Source: Populus alba (Eukaryota > Streptophyta > Magnoliopsida > Malpighiales > Salicaceae). Taken from it: 64,000 nt of DNA. The stretch is from contig NC_133287.1 of NCBI RefSeq assembly GCF_005239225.2, positions 19,782,519 through 19,846,518 on the forward strand, written 5' to 3'. The notes beneath the pieces were generated by a model that searched no databases, had not been told where the DNA came from, and worked only from the letters and a program-made list of their open reading frames with translations. The translations under genes were made by a program, and so were the position numbers. Shown here one piece after another: positions 11,575 through 24,360 of the stretch (the stretch's first letter is position 1; every line of letters begins with the position of its first letter).

Positions 11575-12470
11575 TGTCACACCCGAACATCGTAGCGATC
11601 AATTAAAAATTTTCTTGTTGGAAAAAAAACAGAAATTTGACATCTTGTTATTTAAGGGAAAATGTCTAGTTTAAGAAGTCGCCACCTAGTATTATGGTCA
11701 TTAGAAACCCTAACTAATCAACATAGATTCTATGGTACGAGACTAGTTACACGAAAGGAAAGATGTTATCACTTCTTAAACATCTTACCGGACACAGACT
11801 GTATTGTTGGTTTTGTCTAAAATTGCTAAGAATTTGTTCTCCCTTCTTTTTTTTTATTCTTCCTATCATATTCTAGATTATGGCGTGCCTGGGGCTTGTG
11901 CTTGAAGATGAAGATGATGGTGATGGAGAGCTTGAGGTTGCTGGTCGAACATACTTTTTCCCCTTTGCTTTTTTTCTTGTTTTTATTTTCTTTGGTTGTC
12001 TGTTTGTTGTTTGTCCTGTGCGCCTCTGTTTCCCCGTCTGTGTTATGCTTTTTTGTTTGTGTTATCCTTCTCCTCTGATCGCGTCCCTGTTCTATATTCC
12101 CCGGTCCTGTTTCTGGTGTCCTGGGTTTTTTCCTTCGTTTTCTGCCTGTGTTGTTCTCCTGTACTGGGTCTTTTTTTTTGTTTTTCCTCCTTTTTTCTCT
12201 CTGTTTTTCTGGTCTTCTCTGTTTTTCTTTGCAGGTTCTTTTTTTTTTTTTCAGTCTCTCTCTCTCGGTCTCTCTCTGTTTGCTGCTTTGTATTCTGGAT
12301 CTCCTTCCCTTATTTTCTCCTTTCTCTCTTTCTCTTGAGGTGTCGCTCTTCTGGGGTATTTATAGGGGACTTTCCTCCTCCCCAGCCCACGTCTCTAATC
12401 ACGGTGTGGGAGTTAGTCTTCTGCACGGATTCAAGCGTGAGATTCGGTCGTTATCTCCCCGGGATTATGA
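11575..12470. mobile_element. LTR-type repeat, polypyrimidine/TATTTATAG type (copy 1)
   Basis: It begins TGTCACACCCG at 11575. It holds the block GTCGCCACCTAGTATTATGG near 11680, a 500-bp CT-rich tract and TATTTATAG near 12358. It ends near 12470, where the R1 spacer resumes. The GCCACCTAGTATT block also occurs, inverted, at the far end of the solo LTR 53142-55547. The copy at 31330-32206 is near identical. An open frame over the CT tract (11880-12338) is low-complexity Phe/Leu/Ser sequence and is not called as a gene. No target duplication was found. Confidence 0.6.
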
Positions 12471-14037
12471 TCTTCAATGAGATAGGAATTGATCTTTGTG
12501 TTTTCGTAGGACTAGGATGCCGGCATTTCAACTTCCCTTCCCTTCTTTGCAGGTGGACTTTCAACTCCAGAGGAAGACGAAGAAGAACAGTGCATGTGGA
12601 AACAGCATTATTTTGGTCTGGAAATGACCATTTTCAATTTGATCCTTGAAGTTTCAAAATTTTGCATTCAGGCCCATAATCTTTTAATTTCAAATTTTAA
12701 CCCCTTTCAAAATTAAATTATAAGCAAATGTGTCAAAATTAGATTATAACATCCATAATATTGGAATGCATCATTTTAAAGATTTATCAAACATGTACTT
12801 TTAAAGTGAAGTTAATACAAATTGTACTTCTTTTTCTTTGCTTACTTTTTACCTATTAGATTTTACTTTACAAGGTTTTAATGAGGCAATTTGGTAATTT
12901 TATAAATCCTAAAGTATTCAAATATGATTTTTAAAGTATCCATATTAAACTTTTTATTGAATTCTAAAGCATTCTGAAATCAAATAAAAATATTACTCTT
13001 TTTTATTCACTTAGGTTTTTTTTTCATTGGGTTTTCCTTTCCAAGGTTTTAATGAGATAATTTTTTAATACATTGAAATCAACGACTTTGTCATTCTTGA
13101 GTTATAAAATCTATACTTATATACATTGAATATTCGTTAGAATCTCTTAGACTTCATCACTCTTGAATTTAGTTTTTTGATTTTCTATGACATATTGATA
13201 CTTGCATTTTCTAGTATCCTTTAGTGTTATCATTTCTCCTATAAATAGACTACTTATTTTTATATTCTAAAGATTGAAAATTATATATAAGAAAATGTAT
13301 GGATTCTCTTTTAATTTTTATTCTGAATATTCATATTTTTATTTATTTTTTATTTTTTTAACAAAGTCAAAATTAAAACTAATCAGATTAGTTTTTTTTA
13401 TTCTATTCTAATAAAACAAAAATAAAAGAAAAGCTTGTAGCAATTGTTTTAAAACCTGACTTGATTTTAAGAGAGAATTAACTTAATAAAAAATCTAGAT
13501 TGACCCAAGACCCAATCAAAATATGTTGATTTTTTTTTTTAATTTTGTTTAAATGATATTTTTATATTTTATAAATTAAAAAATTAACCTGGACCGAAAC
13601 TTGCCCTAGATTAACAGGTTGAGTTTAAAAATTATGTTTTTAGCTGCTCGTGCAATGGCTAGAAAATGATGGGAATCTTGTTTTGGTAAGACTTCGTATG
13701 CTATGGAAATTTGAGCTAGCTGTGGAGCTTTCTCTATCTGGGAATGTAGGTAAACATCATTGAATCTGGTTTGATTAGGAAATCGAAGGTACTTATCAAT
13801 TTCTCAAAACAATTTCTTTTTGAGAATGTATATTAACTAGTCCTGTAAACACACAATTTTTATTTGAACATAGGTGACAAAAGAAAAGGTACATCTGGAT
13901 TCTTGAAACATGTCAAGCTTTCAAGTTCCAGGAGAATTATAGAGACAATAACTCAAGAACATCAATAGCCATAATCTACAATTTATTAATGGAGCTATCT
14001 GATTTATTGAATGTTGGAAATTGATTGTGGTTTGACT
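12471..14037. repeat. 3' flank of gene A, duplicated at gene D
   Basis: Collinear with 32207-33808 downstream of gene D; its last kilobase also resembles 48740-49693 downstream of gene C. It includes the R1 start motif GCCGGCATTTCAACTTCCC at 12517. AT-rich, no gene seen. It moved with the receptor-kinase genes as one duplication unit. Confidence 0.75.
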
Positions 14038-17000
14038 TTAATTGCTGTTAGTGTAGTTCTCGATCTGCAATGAGATCACAGTCTGGGATTGATCCATGGG
14101 AGGACTTGCATTCTTGCAGAAAGATTGTGATGATTCGCCTAACAAGTAGTCTGTTTCCTCGCTATTTTGCTGAGCCAATGATTTCTGATGAAGAGCTTTC
14201 AGCTTAGCAAGCTCATCAGACACTTCCTTCATGGTTGGCCGGTTTACTCCCATGCTATTTAGACATCCTTTTGCAAGCTCAGCTACAGCTTCTATCTCAT
14301 CCATTTCACCGTCATCAGCTGTCTGGAAATCCAAAATTTTGAAGAGATGATTATTTTCCAGTGCTGAGATGAAGTGTTGAATAACGTTCCGTTTCTCTCC
14401 AGACTTGGAAATGGAGTTTGGCATCTCTCCGGTGAGAAGCTCCACAAGAACTACCCCAAAGCTATAGACATCACTTTGAACGGTTAAAATACCCGTCATA
14501 AGATACTCAGGATCCAGGTAGCCTAGAGTCCCTTGTATTTTTGTAGCTAAGATATCGGTTTGGCCAGGAGACATCAGCACCGAAGCTCCAAAATCTGCTA
14601 CTTTTGCTGTGTAATTACTGTCTAGAAGTATGTTCACTGACTTGACATCTCCATGAATAACTGGAGGGTCTGCCAGAGAGTGCAAATAATCAAGCGCAAG
14701 CGCAGCCTCCGATGCTACCCTCAAACGATTGGTCCAGGAAGCCAATATCCGGGAACCTTTGTCGTGAATGTGCTTGGAAAGAGTTCCATTTGAGATGAAC
14801 TCATAGACCAGTAATGGAACTTTGGTCTCTAAACACAGGCCCAAGAGCTTTACCACATTCTTGTGATTGACCTGTGAAACAATGCTCATTTCCTTTTGAA
14901 ATTCCTCATTCATCTGAGCTTTGTCCACCCCTTTGGACTTCTTGACAGCAACCACTGTATTATCTGTTAAAGCTCCACTGTAAACAGAACCAAAACCACC
15001 CTCCCCGAGTTTCCGATCATCAGCATAATTGTTGGTTGCCTTTACCAGCTCTGCCTCGCTGAAAATCCTTACTCGTTGATTCTTTAAAATTTTTCCACCG
15101 TTCTCTTGGAAGTTCTTCTCCTTTATTCTTTTCGTGCAGATCATGTAGAGTAGCAGACAAATAACCACGAGGAAAATGCTTGCGCCAGCAGCTGTAAGCA
15201 AATGTCAAAGAAGGACGTTACTTTCAAAATCAAACCCAGGGAAAATATTTATTTACTTACGTTTTACTATTGTAATTGATCGCAAGCCTCCATGAGCTTC
15301 GTTAATCCAACTAAATTCCTGATGTTTTATTTTTAATTTATTTTGATCCCTCGAACTATCAAATCAAGTTAAAATCAAGCCGTCGTTAGCCTTCCGATCA
15401 AAAGCTAACTCAAATGTCGTGGTCTCCTCAACACCAATAGCAGCCAGAAGGAGAAGAAATGAAGCGAAGCTAGAACAATTGATTGAAGAACACGAGAGAG
15501 AGTTTTTAATCAAACCATTAATTTATAAAAAGAAATAAGTTTAACCCCTTTTTAATTTTTGTTTGTTTGCAAATCATGTGATTCCACGTGTCTCATTTAA
15601 GTTATTTTTTAGAAGACATCTTATGATCATGAAAACCGTGTACACTTTATATAAACCCTGTATGCTTTATATAACCTTCATAAATTAATAACTCTTATTA
15701 AATAATATTTTCGTTTAATCCCAACTTAAATTTGAAGTTTAAACAATATATCTTAATTAATTAATTAATTTTTATGGTTTGAAAATATATTAATTTATAA
15801 TGGTTTAATTGTAGTTTAAAAAATCAGTATTAAAAAATCAAAAACTTCAGACCCTTTTAATTACTAATTGACGGCCTTGAGTATTTTTTCAAAAAACATG
15901 AGAGTATCAATATCTCTATTTTTTTTTTTATTTCAAATATCTTCAAAATATGTTTATGCACGAAAATTGTTAGTATAAGTACCAAAAAAAAAAAAAAGGC
16001 TATTCATATTAGAAGCAAGGGATTCTTGAATGGTCACTGTACCAAGCCCGTGCTTTGATCTAGAGCTGAATTATTTTTTTATATAAAAAATAATATTTAA
16101 GTATAGCTTGTAAGTGTATTTAAAAAAAAATATGTGTGTGATTTGGATTATAGACTCAACTAAAATTAATTAATTAATTTTAATTAAATTAAATAAAAAA
16201 ATCGACAATAATTGATTTTGATCCATCCAAGTTAGCCGAATTTCTATACTTACAAGAGAACGCAAAGAAAGCTAATTACCTGCTATAATTGTGATGATAC
16301 CAACTCCTTTACAACCTGTTTTACCATCACCGTACTTGCCAAGTGGACATCGACACTTGTAATCTCCAATCACATTCTCGCAAGTACCTTCTTCACAAGC
16401 GTTTTTTCCTCGAACCTTGCATTCATCTATGTCTGTTGTAAATGTTAAAAACATTAGCAAACAAAACCTGAATATACAAATAACCCTTCATTATTAGTGA
16501 TTAAATCATGTCAAAATTCAATAACCAGTTTACCTTGGCATCCTTCTTGGAGATAGGGATTTCCTTCGAACCCTTCATTGCATAAGCAACGATATCCTTG
16601 ACCGCTCTCAGGGTAAGTGCAATTTGCATTAGCGCCACAAGCATATGCAGTTTGATTAGCTTTAGCCTGTTCGCACGTCTCATTTTTAACTACCCATTCA
16701 ATCACAGCATCTGTTCTATATGCATCATTTCCATATTTTGGCTTGCGAGAGAGCGGCCAATCTGAAAGCTTCAAGGAGCTTCTGTCCACTAAGAAGGCAA
16801 ATCCACAAGGATTGAAGTCCGAAACATTCGCGTGGTTGTTATAACTGGAAGTTGAAATGTTAAGTGACTTGAGGCCCTTGGGGATTGAGGTTTGGCAGCA
16901 TCCAGAACCTGAGCAAGGATTTCCATCTGACATGTTTACGTTTTCGGTGCATATGGAGAGACATGCAGCTCCGTATGTACGATCTTTGTTGGTCACCTGA

Positions 17001-17386
17001 GCAGAGGTATCGCAACCAATAGCTGTGAATACATTTTGGGTGTCTGAGAACATGAAGGGGCCTGATCCAAGGGTAACAGAAGATTTTGCCCTCTTCCTTG
17101 CTGTTTCGTTATAGCAGTCGGAAGCAGTGTATACGCCTACAGTGACTGTGCCGTTCAGCTGTGATATTTTGCGAACAGGAATGTTTCCAATCAAAAGTTC
17201 AGCGCCTGAAATGCATTTTAGGAAGAAGTCGTCGTTCATGGCACAGCTTCGTTCCAAAATCCCGAAGGGGTAAGGAACACTAACATTCCCACACTTATCT
17301 TGGCAGCCAGGTTTTACATCTGACCTTGCTGTTGCTGCCGCCACTGGCCACAATAATAGCGACATCATCAGCAAAAACACCCACAT
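14038..17386 (-). CDS. WAK-like receptor kinase, gene A (intact, 3 exons, 719 aa)
   Basis: Exons on the minus strand are 16534-17386, 16280-16432 and 14038-15191. All introns are GT-AG and phase 1, giving 719 residues. Exon 1 starts at ATG 17384-17386 and has a signal peptide (MWVFLLMMSLLLWPVAAATA), the GUB_WAK_bind start PGCQDKCGNVSVPYPFG, many N-X-S/T sites, and a Cys-rich EGF-like end (CEQAKAN...CLCNEGFEGNPY). Exon 2 is a calcium-binding EGF (DIDECK). Exon 3 has the transmembrane helix (about 336-355) and kinase: GEGGFG 398-403, Lys 419 in VAVKK, HGD 515-517, NILL, DFG 535-537, DPEY about 562-565. Length and exon plan fit WAK-like proteins. The expected role is a plasma-membrane receptor sensing wall pectin or a related ligand; this is family knowledge, not shown here. 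HGD in place of HRD makes it a non-RD kinase. Confidence 0.93.
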
Positions 17387-17453
17387 GACTATGCAACTCC
17401 CAACTTAATTAGTAGCAATTGACCCCACTAACTTCTGCAACTTCTTTTCTTGT

Positions 17454-17501
<48 letters not shown>

Positions 17502-17760
17502 CTAATTAACACAGACCACTAAAACAATTGTTAACACGACTTAGTCCAAGACTACAGGGTCGGTAGAGTCTTGAGAGTCCTTTCCTAGATCTTTCTTTCA
17601 GTTTTTATTTTTCAAAGCAAGAAAAATATACATGTAGAAGACTCCTAGCTAGTACCATAAATCATCCCCCAAAATATCTTGATGTGAAGTAGGTGAGCTT
17701 GAGGGGCTCATTATAATTGCAAGGTAATGTGAAAGCTATCTCAGTTGGCATGCATGCAAA
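17387..17760 (-). promoter_or_regulatory. Gene A proximal promoter with (AT)19
   Basis: Sequence shared by A, C and D lies upstream of their ATGs. It includes TTGACC (17419-17424, a W-box core, about 35 bp before the ATG) and an alternating AT stretch that can serve as the TATA region. In A that stretch is (AT)19 at 17461-17498, while C and D have only a few repeats followed by AAGC. The W-box and TATA roles are inferred from position and motif only. Confidence 0.5.
17461..17498. repeat. (AT)19 microsatellite in gene A promoter
   Basis: 38 bp of pure AT alternation about 75-112 bp upstream of the gene A start codon. The matching places in gene C (about 52621-52631) and gene D (about 34849-34856) are much shorter. 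Confidence 0.95.
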
Positions 17761-19033
17761 GTCGTTGGCTGCATCTGCCTGGTTAATTCCCTCCCAGATG
17801 TATACTTTTCCTTCGTAATTTCTCATGTGGAAACTGAAGAGAGATGTTTTAGCCCATAATCAATTAAAACTTTCTTTCACTTTAGATATATTTTGTTCAT
17901 TAATTAATTGTCAATTGACTTCATTTGGTTATTTTACTTGTCCATTTATTTGATTTCAATTATATCTAAATCTTTCAATGTTTTCACGCTCTTCGTATTG
18001 GAGCTTTATTAATCTTAAGAAATTAGTTAACGGCTGATCGAAGATATGCTGAGAGGGTTAAAAATTAATAAATCAAGAAATCATTGAAATGAAGGAGTTA
18101 TTACAAAATTGAGATACCTAGCGAGGAAGAATTTACATAACATTGACCAAATCAAAGTCTACAATTAAAAAGTGTAGTTTTATAGGAGGTTAGCTGGCTA
18201 TGTTTTGTCATTGCAGTACAGTGACTGAGCCCTCCAGCACTGATATATTGCGAACAGGCATGTTTCTTCCAAACAACAATTCTCTCTCTCTCTCTCTCTC
18301 TCTAAATTCTTCAACTTCTTTGCTTGTAGATGTATTTAATTAAGACAGACCACCAAGAACACATTACTAATATGACTGGTTCCAAGACGACCGGGTCAAT
18401 GGAGCCCTGACAGTCCTTCCTCGCATCTTTCCTTTTTTAATTTTAGCAAAAACACAGCTAAGTCAAGTCGCCACACGGTCTCCTAATGTCCTTCCACATG
18501 TATAATTTTCCTTTGTAATTTCTCAAGTGGAAAGTGAAGAGAGATGTTTAAGCTATATATGTTTATTCCCTAATCAATTAAAACTTGCACTTCATATTTT
18601 TTCATTAATTACATTAATTATTTGTTAATCGACTTCATTTGTTTATTTTGCCTGTCCATTTCTTTGATGAATTATATGTAAATCAATCAATGTTATCAAA
18701 GAAAAAGTAAATGGCTAAGAGATGTTAATAGTTAATACGATTTTAATTTTCTAAATATATCGTAATAATAATATTAATAATGTATTCTTAAAATTTTTTT
18801 TTTTTAAAAAAAAAAAAAAACTTAATCTCAAACAACATTGAAACTAATTAAAGATATAGCTTGATTGTTGAGTGAAAAATAAGCACAAACACCAAAATAA
18901 ATGCCCCCTCTTGCATATTCCGAAGCTATTTATGCATCCCAACGGCCATGTACAAAAATAAATATTAAAATTGAAGTGATCATAGCATCGCACTAATTCA
19001 CTTTGGAGTGGGATTGGAAGTTTATGATCTATC
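17761..19033. repeat. Mixed spacer with R1 and R2 pieces
   Basis: 17955-18165 is an R1 piece (TTTCACGCTCTTCGTATTGG). 18195-18284 is an orphan WAK scrap ending in (CT)n at 18281-18303. 18480-18975 is an R2 copy. No gene is visible. Confidence 0.7.
18195..18284 (-). pseudogene. Orphan WAK-like exon 1 scrap
   Basis: The plus strand CAGTGACTGAGCCCTCCAGC and the following ACTGATATATTGCGAACAGG, then CATGTTTCTTCCAAACAAC, match the C/B-type exon 1 (the RRNMPARNISVLEGT region). About 90 bp; no other exon 1 sequence adjoins it. Confidence 0.75.
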
Positions 19034-19277
19034 ACATCTAATACATTGTTTTTTTTTTTTTTTTTTTTTTGGTAACCCGGGGTGTCCAGTGAACATCTAA
19101 TTCACCACGACTATTCCCCGGGCCCACTGAACATCCTGCAAGCCCAGTAGGCAGGTAAGGCACCGCGGGGGTGACAGGCTGGTACTCTTGAGGATCGAAC
19201 CCAGGACCTTCGCAAAGACAAGCTTTGCTGTTGACCAATAGACTAGACCCTCAAGTGTACATCTAATACATTGTTTT
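19034..19277 (-). mobile_element. tRNA-derived SINE with long target-site duplication
   Basis: On the minus strand the body runs from 19258 down to 19071. It begins GAGGGTCTAGTCTATTGG and carries a Pol III B box GGTTCGATCC. It ends in a poly(A) tail, seen as poly(T) at 19049-19070. ACATCTAATACATTGTTTT is duplicated on both sides (from 19034 and at 19259-19277). A long target duplication plus poly(A) shows LINE-type insertion. A Salicaceae SINE family is likely, but I cannot name it. Confidence 0.88.
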
Positions 19278-22200
19278 AAAGCCTAGACCTTGCCAATGAA
19301 TCAATATACGACAAGACTGATTCAGAGCATGGATCAGTTTGTAATGAAAAAAATAAAAAATGAAATTACTTGTTCCAGTCAAAAATTTTTGTTGACTAGT
19401 GATATACTTTACTTAGTTAAAATCTGAATATTAATTTATAATTTTTTTATTATAATAATATCATTTTATTCTTTTAATATTTTTAAGTTGATTTTTTTAA
19501 TTTGTGATATAGACCTTACCTTAAATTATAATTTATTGGTATAATTTTAAAATTATAATTTTGTGTAACGATCCAGAGCTACAAAAGGTCTTTGTGTTAA
19601 TTATTATTTTTTTCTATTTAGAATTACTTAGGTAACATTTCAGATAGTAGTTACTGTTTTTATTCAAAGTAATTTTTGCTTATAAATACATTAATATAAT
19701 ATTTTTTTTTTATTTTTGATATTAGCATTTTAAAATAATAAAAAATATAAAAAAATTAATTGAAAGTTAAAAAAAAATTAATTTTTATTTTAAAAGCACG
19801 ATGTCACTGTAAGCACCGCATTCAACATGCCTTGATTTACTTCCAACAAAAAGCAAGTTGATTACTCTTTTTTTTTTTTTTTTTTTTTTTGATATTTCAA
19901 GCGGAAATCATCCACCAAATGATCAACTGGGGAGAGAAGGAAGGGTTAGAGGGAGCGGGTAAGAGGGGTCGTTGAAAGAGAAGAGTTACATGGCTTTGCT
20001 TCCTTTTTCTTTCAAGTGAGATATAATAAGTGTTTCAAAATATACACTTGTTTTTAAAAAATAAATTATTAAAATAATATTTTTTAAAAAATAAATTATT
20101 AAAATAATATTTTTTAATTTAAAAAAATTATTTTAGATATCAACACATTAAAATAATATGAAAATACCAAAAAAAATTAATTTGAAGTAAAAAATAAAAA
20201 AAAATATTTATTTTTTTAAATATTTTTAAAATCTAAAAATAAACAGTATCAGGAGATAAGTTTTTTATTATCTAACAAAATGAGATTAAACACCAAAAAA
20301 TTGAAAATAAAGGGTGATGTTATGGCTTATACGATGTTGTACAGGCTGTTTCTATCCTATTTCAAATTATTGATTTTTACTTTGGTTATTTATTTATTTA
20401 TTTATGAAGGACAAGTCAAAATTGGATAACTAATCTCGGCAACGAATTTGAATTGTATTTGAAAAAAAAACTGAAGCGACTTTGTATAGAAAAGATATCC
20501 CATCAATAATTTTTCTAAGTGTTTAAAATTATAAATAATATTTGAAAAGATATCAAATTTGATGTTTTTTTTTTTAATATTTTAAAACAATATTTTTTAG
20601 GAAATTATGAAAATAATAGAGATAATTTTGTATTTTGAGATTGAATAAAATTTTATTTATTTGTTTATTTATTTAAAATTAAAAAAAAATAACTCAATTA
20701 CTATGCACTTCGACTAAATTAAAAATGTTAAAGGTATAAACAATAAAAAATAATTTTTGCATGTTATTTTTGAGGTAAAATATAGTTTTTGACATGGTTA
20801 TAAAACTTGCATTAACTTGATAAGTTAATTTAAAATCTTAGTAACTCAGAATCTAGAATAATTTATATTGAAAAAAATATAAAAGAGAAAACAATGGGGT
20901 TAATTTAATTGACCTGATTAAAATTTGATAATAAAATTATTAATTTTTTTATAAAATAAAATTACAATATTTTTTTGAAAAAAAAACTTTAAAGTCCACT
21001 ATCCAAATCAGATTTTATATCTATTATTTTTTAACATTAAAAATTGGATAAGATGGCCAGGTAGAAGGATGGGTCAGCGTCGGACAAGCTTGGGCTGCTA
21101 ATGTAGAGGCCACACATTTCTGGGACCAATTTTGGATCTGCAACCCCCCCCCCCCCCCCCCCCCCGCGTCCCCTCTCTCAAATTTTATTTATTTATTGGA
21201 TTATTTTTAAACTATCAAAACTAAAAAATAATATTCAATATCTGCATTTTTCATTTTTTTTAATTATTGGATAGAAAAAATTATATATATATATAGAATG
21301 GATGTTATCCTCCGGTACACATTCAAACTTTATATAAAACATCGGATTTCGGATTTTAATTATAAGATTTAGTCCTTTTAGGACAATCTGGTTTCAATTT
21401 TTCCCTTTATACCACACACGCATATATAATTAATTGCCCTAAAAATCCTATATCTATTTATACGAAGAAGAAATCATGTACAACATTTTCATCATCTACT
21501 TCATTGGTTATATTATCAAGTGTAAATAAAAAAAATTTATGCATGTTTTTAATTAAATAAATTGAGAACCATCTATATCAATAAATGAAAAAAAAAAAAA
21601 ATCAATGATAACTAAATGTGTATATAAAAAAATCGAGAGGCAAATATAGATCAATATATTTGATATTACAACACTATCTATTTACTTGATTGTGTTTAAT
21701 GACTTTATTAATTAAAATTAATTTTTATTTAATCAAATAATAGTAAAAATAGACACATACATACAATTGATTGAATAAAATCAAAAGAAAAAAAATATAT
21801 ATCGTAAGGTTTCATTTATTAAAAATACTATCCAAAAATAAATATTTTCATTTAAAAAAAATAAATTCAATTATATAAAATAAGATAAGCGACGTGTCAC
21901 CCGACTTAGCTCAGATTTCGGTCATTATGGTGGTTGGAAAATCTAGATTAAATGTTTTTAATCTAAAAATTCACTTTCAACTCATTTTGATCTAAAATAC
22001 CTAGAAAACACTATAGAAACCTTGATAAACACATTTTTGGCATAAAAAACACAAAATACTGTCTTAAAATCTAAAATCAACCCGAAACAAAAAATCTTTC
22101 TAAGTTGAAATATGTTTATAGCTACTTTCAAGGTAAAAAAAAAAATACTTAAATTGAACTCTTCTCATCAAATGAAATCATTTGATATAAAGATTGATGA

Positions 22201-22859
22201 TTGTGGTGGTTTGAATTGGTGTCAATGATATTTCTCTCTTTTTACTGTTAAAATCTAGCAACCTGTCTCTCCTCTCTTAAATGAGGAATTATAAATTAAA
22301 AAAAAAAAATTTTTATACCAAAATTGAATTGAAAAAAAAAATAAGGGAACAAATATGTATTATTTGTAAAGTTTGAGGACTAAAGTAAACTTTTTTGTGA
22401 ACTTTGAAACCATCATCCATTTGTGTATCCTTTCCTGCTTTGTTCCTTGTCTTTAAATTTTGTTCTTAGTCAATAAATTTGATTGAATTTTCCTTGAATT
22501 TTACCAAAAAAAATGCAATCGTGCAAAAAAAATTTTGAGGGCCAAATTAAAAAAAAAAATTGAACAATGGATCCATATTAAATATAAGAGGGTGAGTTGT
22601 GCATGTATGTACAATGTTTTGACCACACCTTTTAATTTTATTTTTAATTTAGATATGCTTAAATGCTTTTGTTATAGTAACCTATAAAATAACATTTATA
22701 TTAATATCTACTGAAAAAAAGTTGATGAACCAAGATTTTATGAATATATCTTTACCAAAAAATATTGAATCAAGAAAAAAACATACGAGTATAATTTTCT
22801 TGAATTCTCGGATGCGTTGTGTTGGCATGCACGGACACAAACACTTCCTAGTGGAGGTA
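19278..22859. other. AT-rich intergenic DNA
   Basis: About 3.6 kb of low-complexity AT-rich sequence with MITE-like stretches (for example 19620-19800 and 20030-20250, with long runs of A and T). It also holds a 22-base C homopolymer at 21144-21165. No open frame or RNA gene is convincing. Confidence 0.7.
21144..21165. repeat. Poly(C) tract, 22 bases
   Basis: A single run of C (poly(G) on the minus strand) in otherwise AT-rich DNA, flanked by GGATCTGCAA and GCGTCCCC. Such runs are prone to length error in sequencing. Confidence 0.9.
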
Positions 22860-22864
22860 TGCTG

Positions 22865-23300
22865 ACTCTGCCCCAAGCTAGATCCAAAAGCTTATTGGAT
22901 CTCGCTAGTGCCAAACCCAGCCACAGTTAGGCTTGACGTTGTGCCAAGCCTAAACATTTTAGATCTCGCACTAGCCAAACCCAACCACAAATGGGCTTAC
23001 TAGCGTGTCAAGCCCCATGCGTGTTGCATCGGTGCTAACTAGACCCAGCCATGATTTAAATTAGTAATGTGCCGAGCCTCAGGCGCAATGGGTTTTCCAA
23101 TGCTAAACCCATCCATGGTTGGGCTTGATAATGTGCCAAACCTTGGCACGCTGGGTCTGATGCTGGCAAGACTTAGCCATGATCGAGTATGGTGATGTGC
23201 CTAGCCCCGAGGTGTGTTTGGCCAATGCCAGACCCAGAGGTTGCTTGGTTTGTAGCTTGGCCTGATACGCTGTCATGCCAACATGATGGGTCTGTCATGT
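22865..23300. repeat. Degenerate ~65-bp minisatellite
   Basis: Five to six diverged units each carry a run like GCCAAACCCAGCCA, then GGGCTTGA, then an AATGTGCCAAGCC-like block. Units start near 22899, 22964, 23030, 23099, 23160 and 23226. The stretch is clearly more GC-rich than its surroundings. An open frame over part of it (23189-23386) is a by-product of the repeat. Confidence 0.75.
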
Positions 23301-24360
23301 GTTTATTGAAAGTGTTGAGCCTGATGATTTTTGTCATCATAGCCCAAGCATGGTTGAATCCGTCACACCCTCAAATTCAAACATAATACATGAATTTAAC
23401 GCTATTAATTCTATAGATTCTTACATAAAATCTTAGAAAATTTATTTCTCAACAAATAGACTTAATTAAATAAGTCTACACTCTACTAACACTATTAGGT
23501 GAATTAAAGTCATCTATGACCTGCCATGTCTTCATCTTTTTGCTTGATAAAATGAGCAGAAAACAGCTCACAATAAACTTCAAATATCATAAAGGTAAAA
23601 TTACACTCAAGTCTCTCATCTCCATAAAGAAAAAAAAAAGACTTATGGACTATAAATACACCATGAGACCTTCAAAATAAAGGTTCACAATCTTTATTTT
23701 ATACTGTATATATATTTTAAGAGCATCTCTTTTTAGATATTATTGTATTTTCTCTCTCTAAAAAGATACTTATTTAAGCATTGGAGGGTCCCCGCCACTA
23801 CCAAAGAGATTTTATAGGTACTAGTCACAAACCTTGGCCTATCAAGCTCCAAGTACAAGCTATCAACCACTTTGTTCAGAGAGAATGAATGAGATTATAA
23901 ATACCAATTGATTAATCGATAATTCAAACTGAAAACCCGTTCTTAGATTACTTGGATTTTTGGAACTTCATGAAAAACAGTTATCTTAATTTAATTAAAT
24001 TAAAGTAAATTTACTAGACTTCATTATACAACATGTAAGTGTACATGTGTGTGACTTGAGATATCAACTCTCTTGCTTGTGCAAGAGTACCGCCGAATTG
24101 CAAGCTCATTGGTTGAGGTTTAGGCACTTAATCAGTCAATAATCTTGGTTTAGTAAACCCATAATTTTATTTGAATAGTTTATGGCACAAGGAGAGGTAA
24201 ATCTGGAAACATGTTAAGCTTCCATAAAGCTACAACTTATTCAAACAAGATACACCATACCTTCTTGCCTGTACAAACAGAACTGAAAATTTACTTGACA
24301 TAATTGAGAGTTGAGACTAATTCATAAAGCGAGCATGCTGACAAGACGATCGCTCAAGTT
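23301..24360. other. Spacer downstream of gene B
   Basis: AT-rich sequence. GTCACACCCTC at 23362 resembles an LTR start but no second end was found. 24100-24360 is the likely 3' untranslated flank of gene B. No gene is visible. Confidence 0.6.

Noticed and set aside
11880..12649. Open frames over the CT-rich tract (also 31635-32212)
   Set aside because: Low-complexity Phe/Leu/Ser/Cys translation of a polypyrimidine tract in three frames at once; no domain; lies in an LTR-type repeat.
19071..19258. Possible tRNA gene on the minus strand
   Set aside because: Only Pol III box-like sequence is present, followed by a non-tRNA body and poly(A) with target duplications; this is a SINE.
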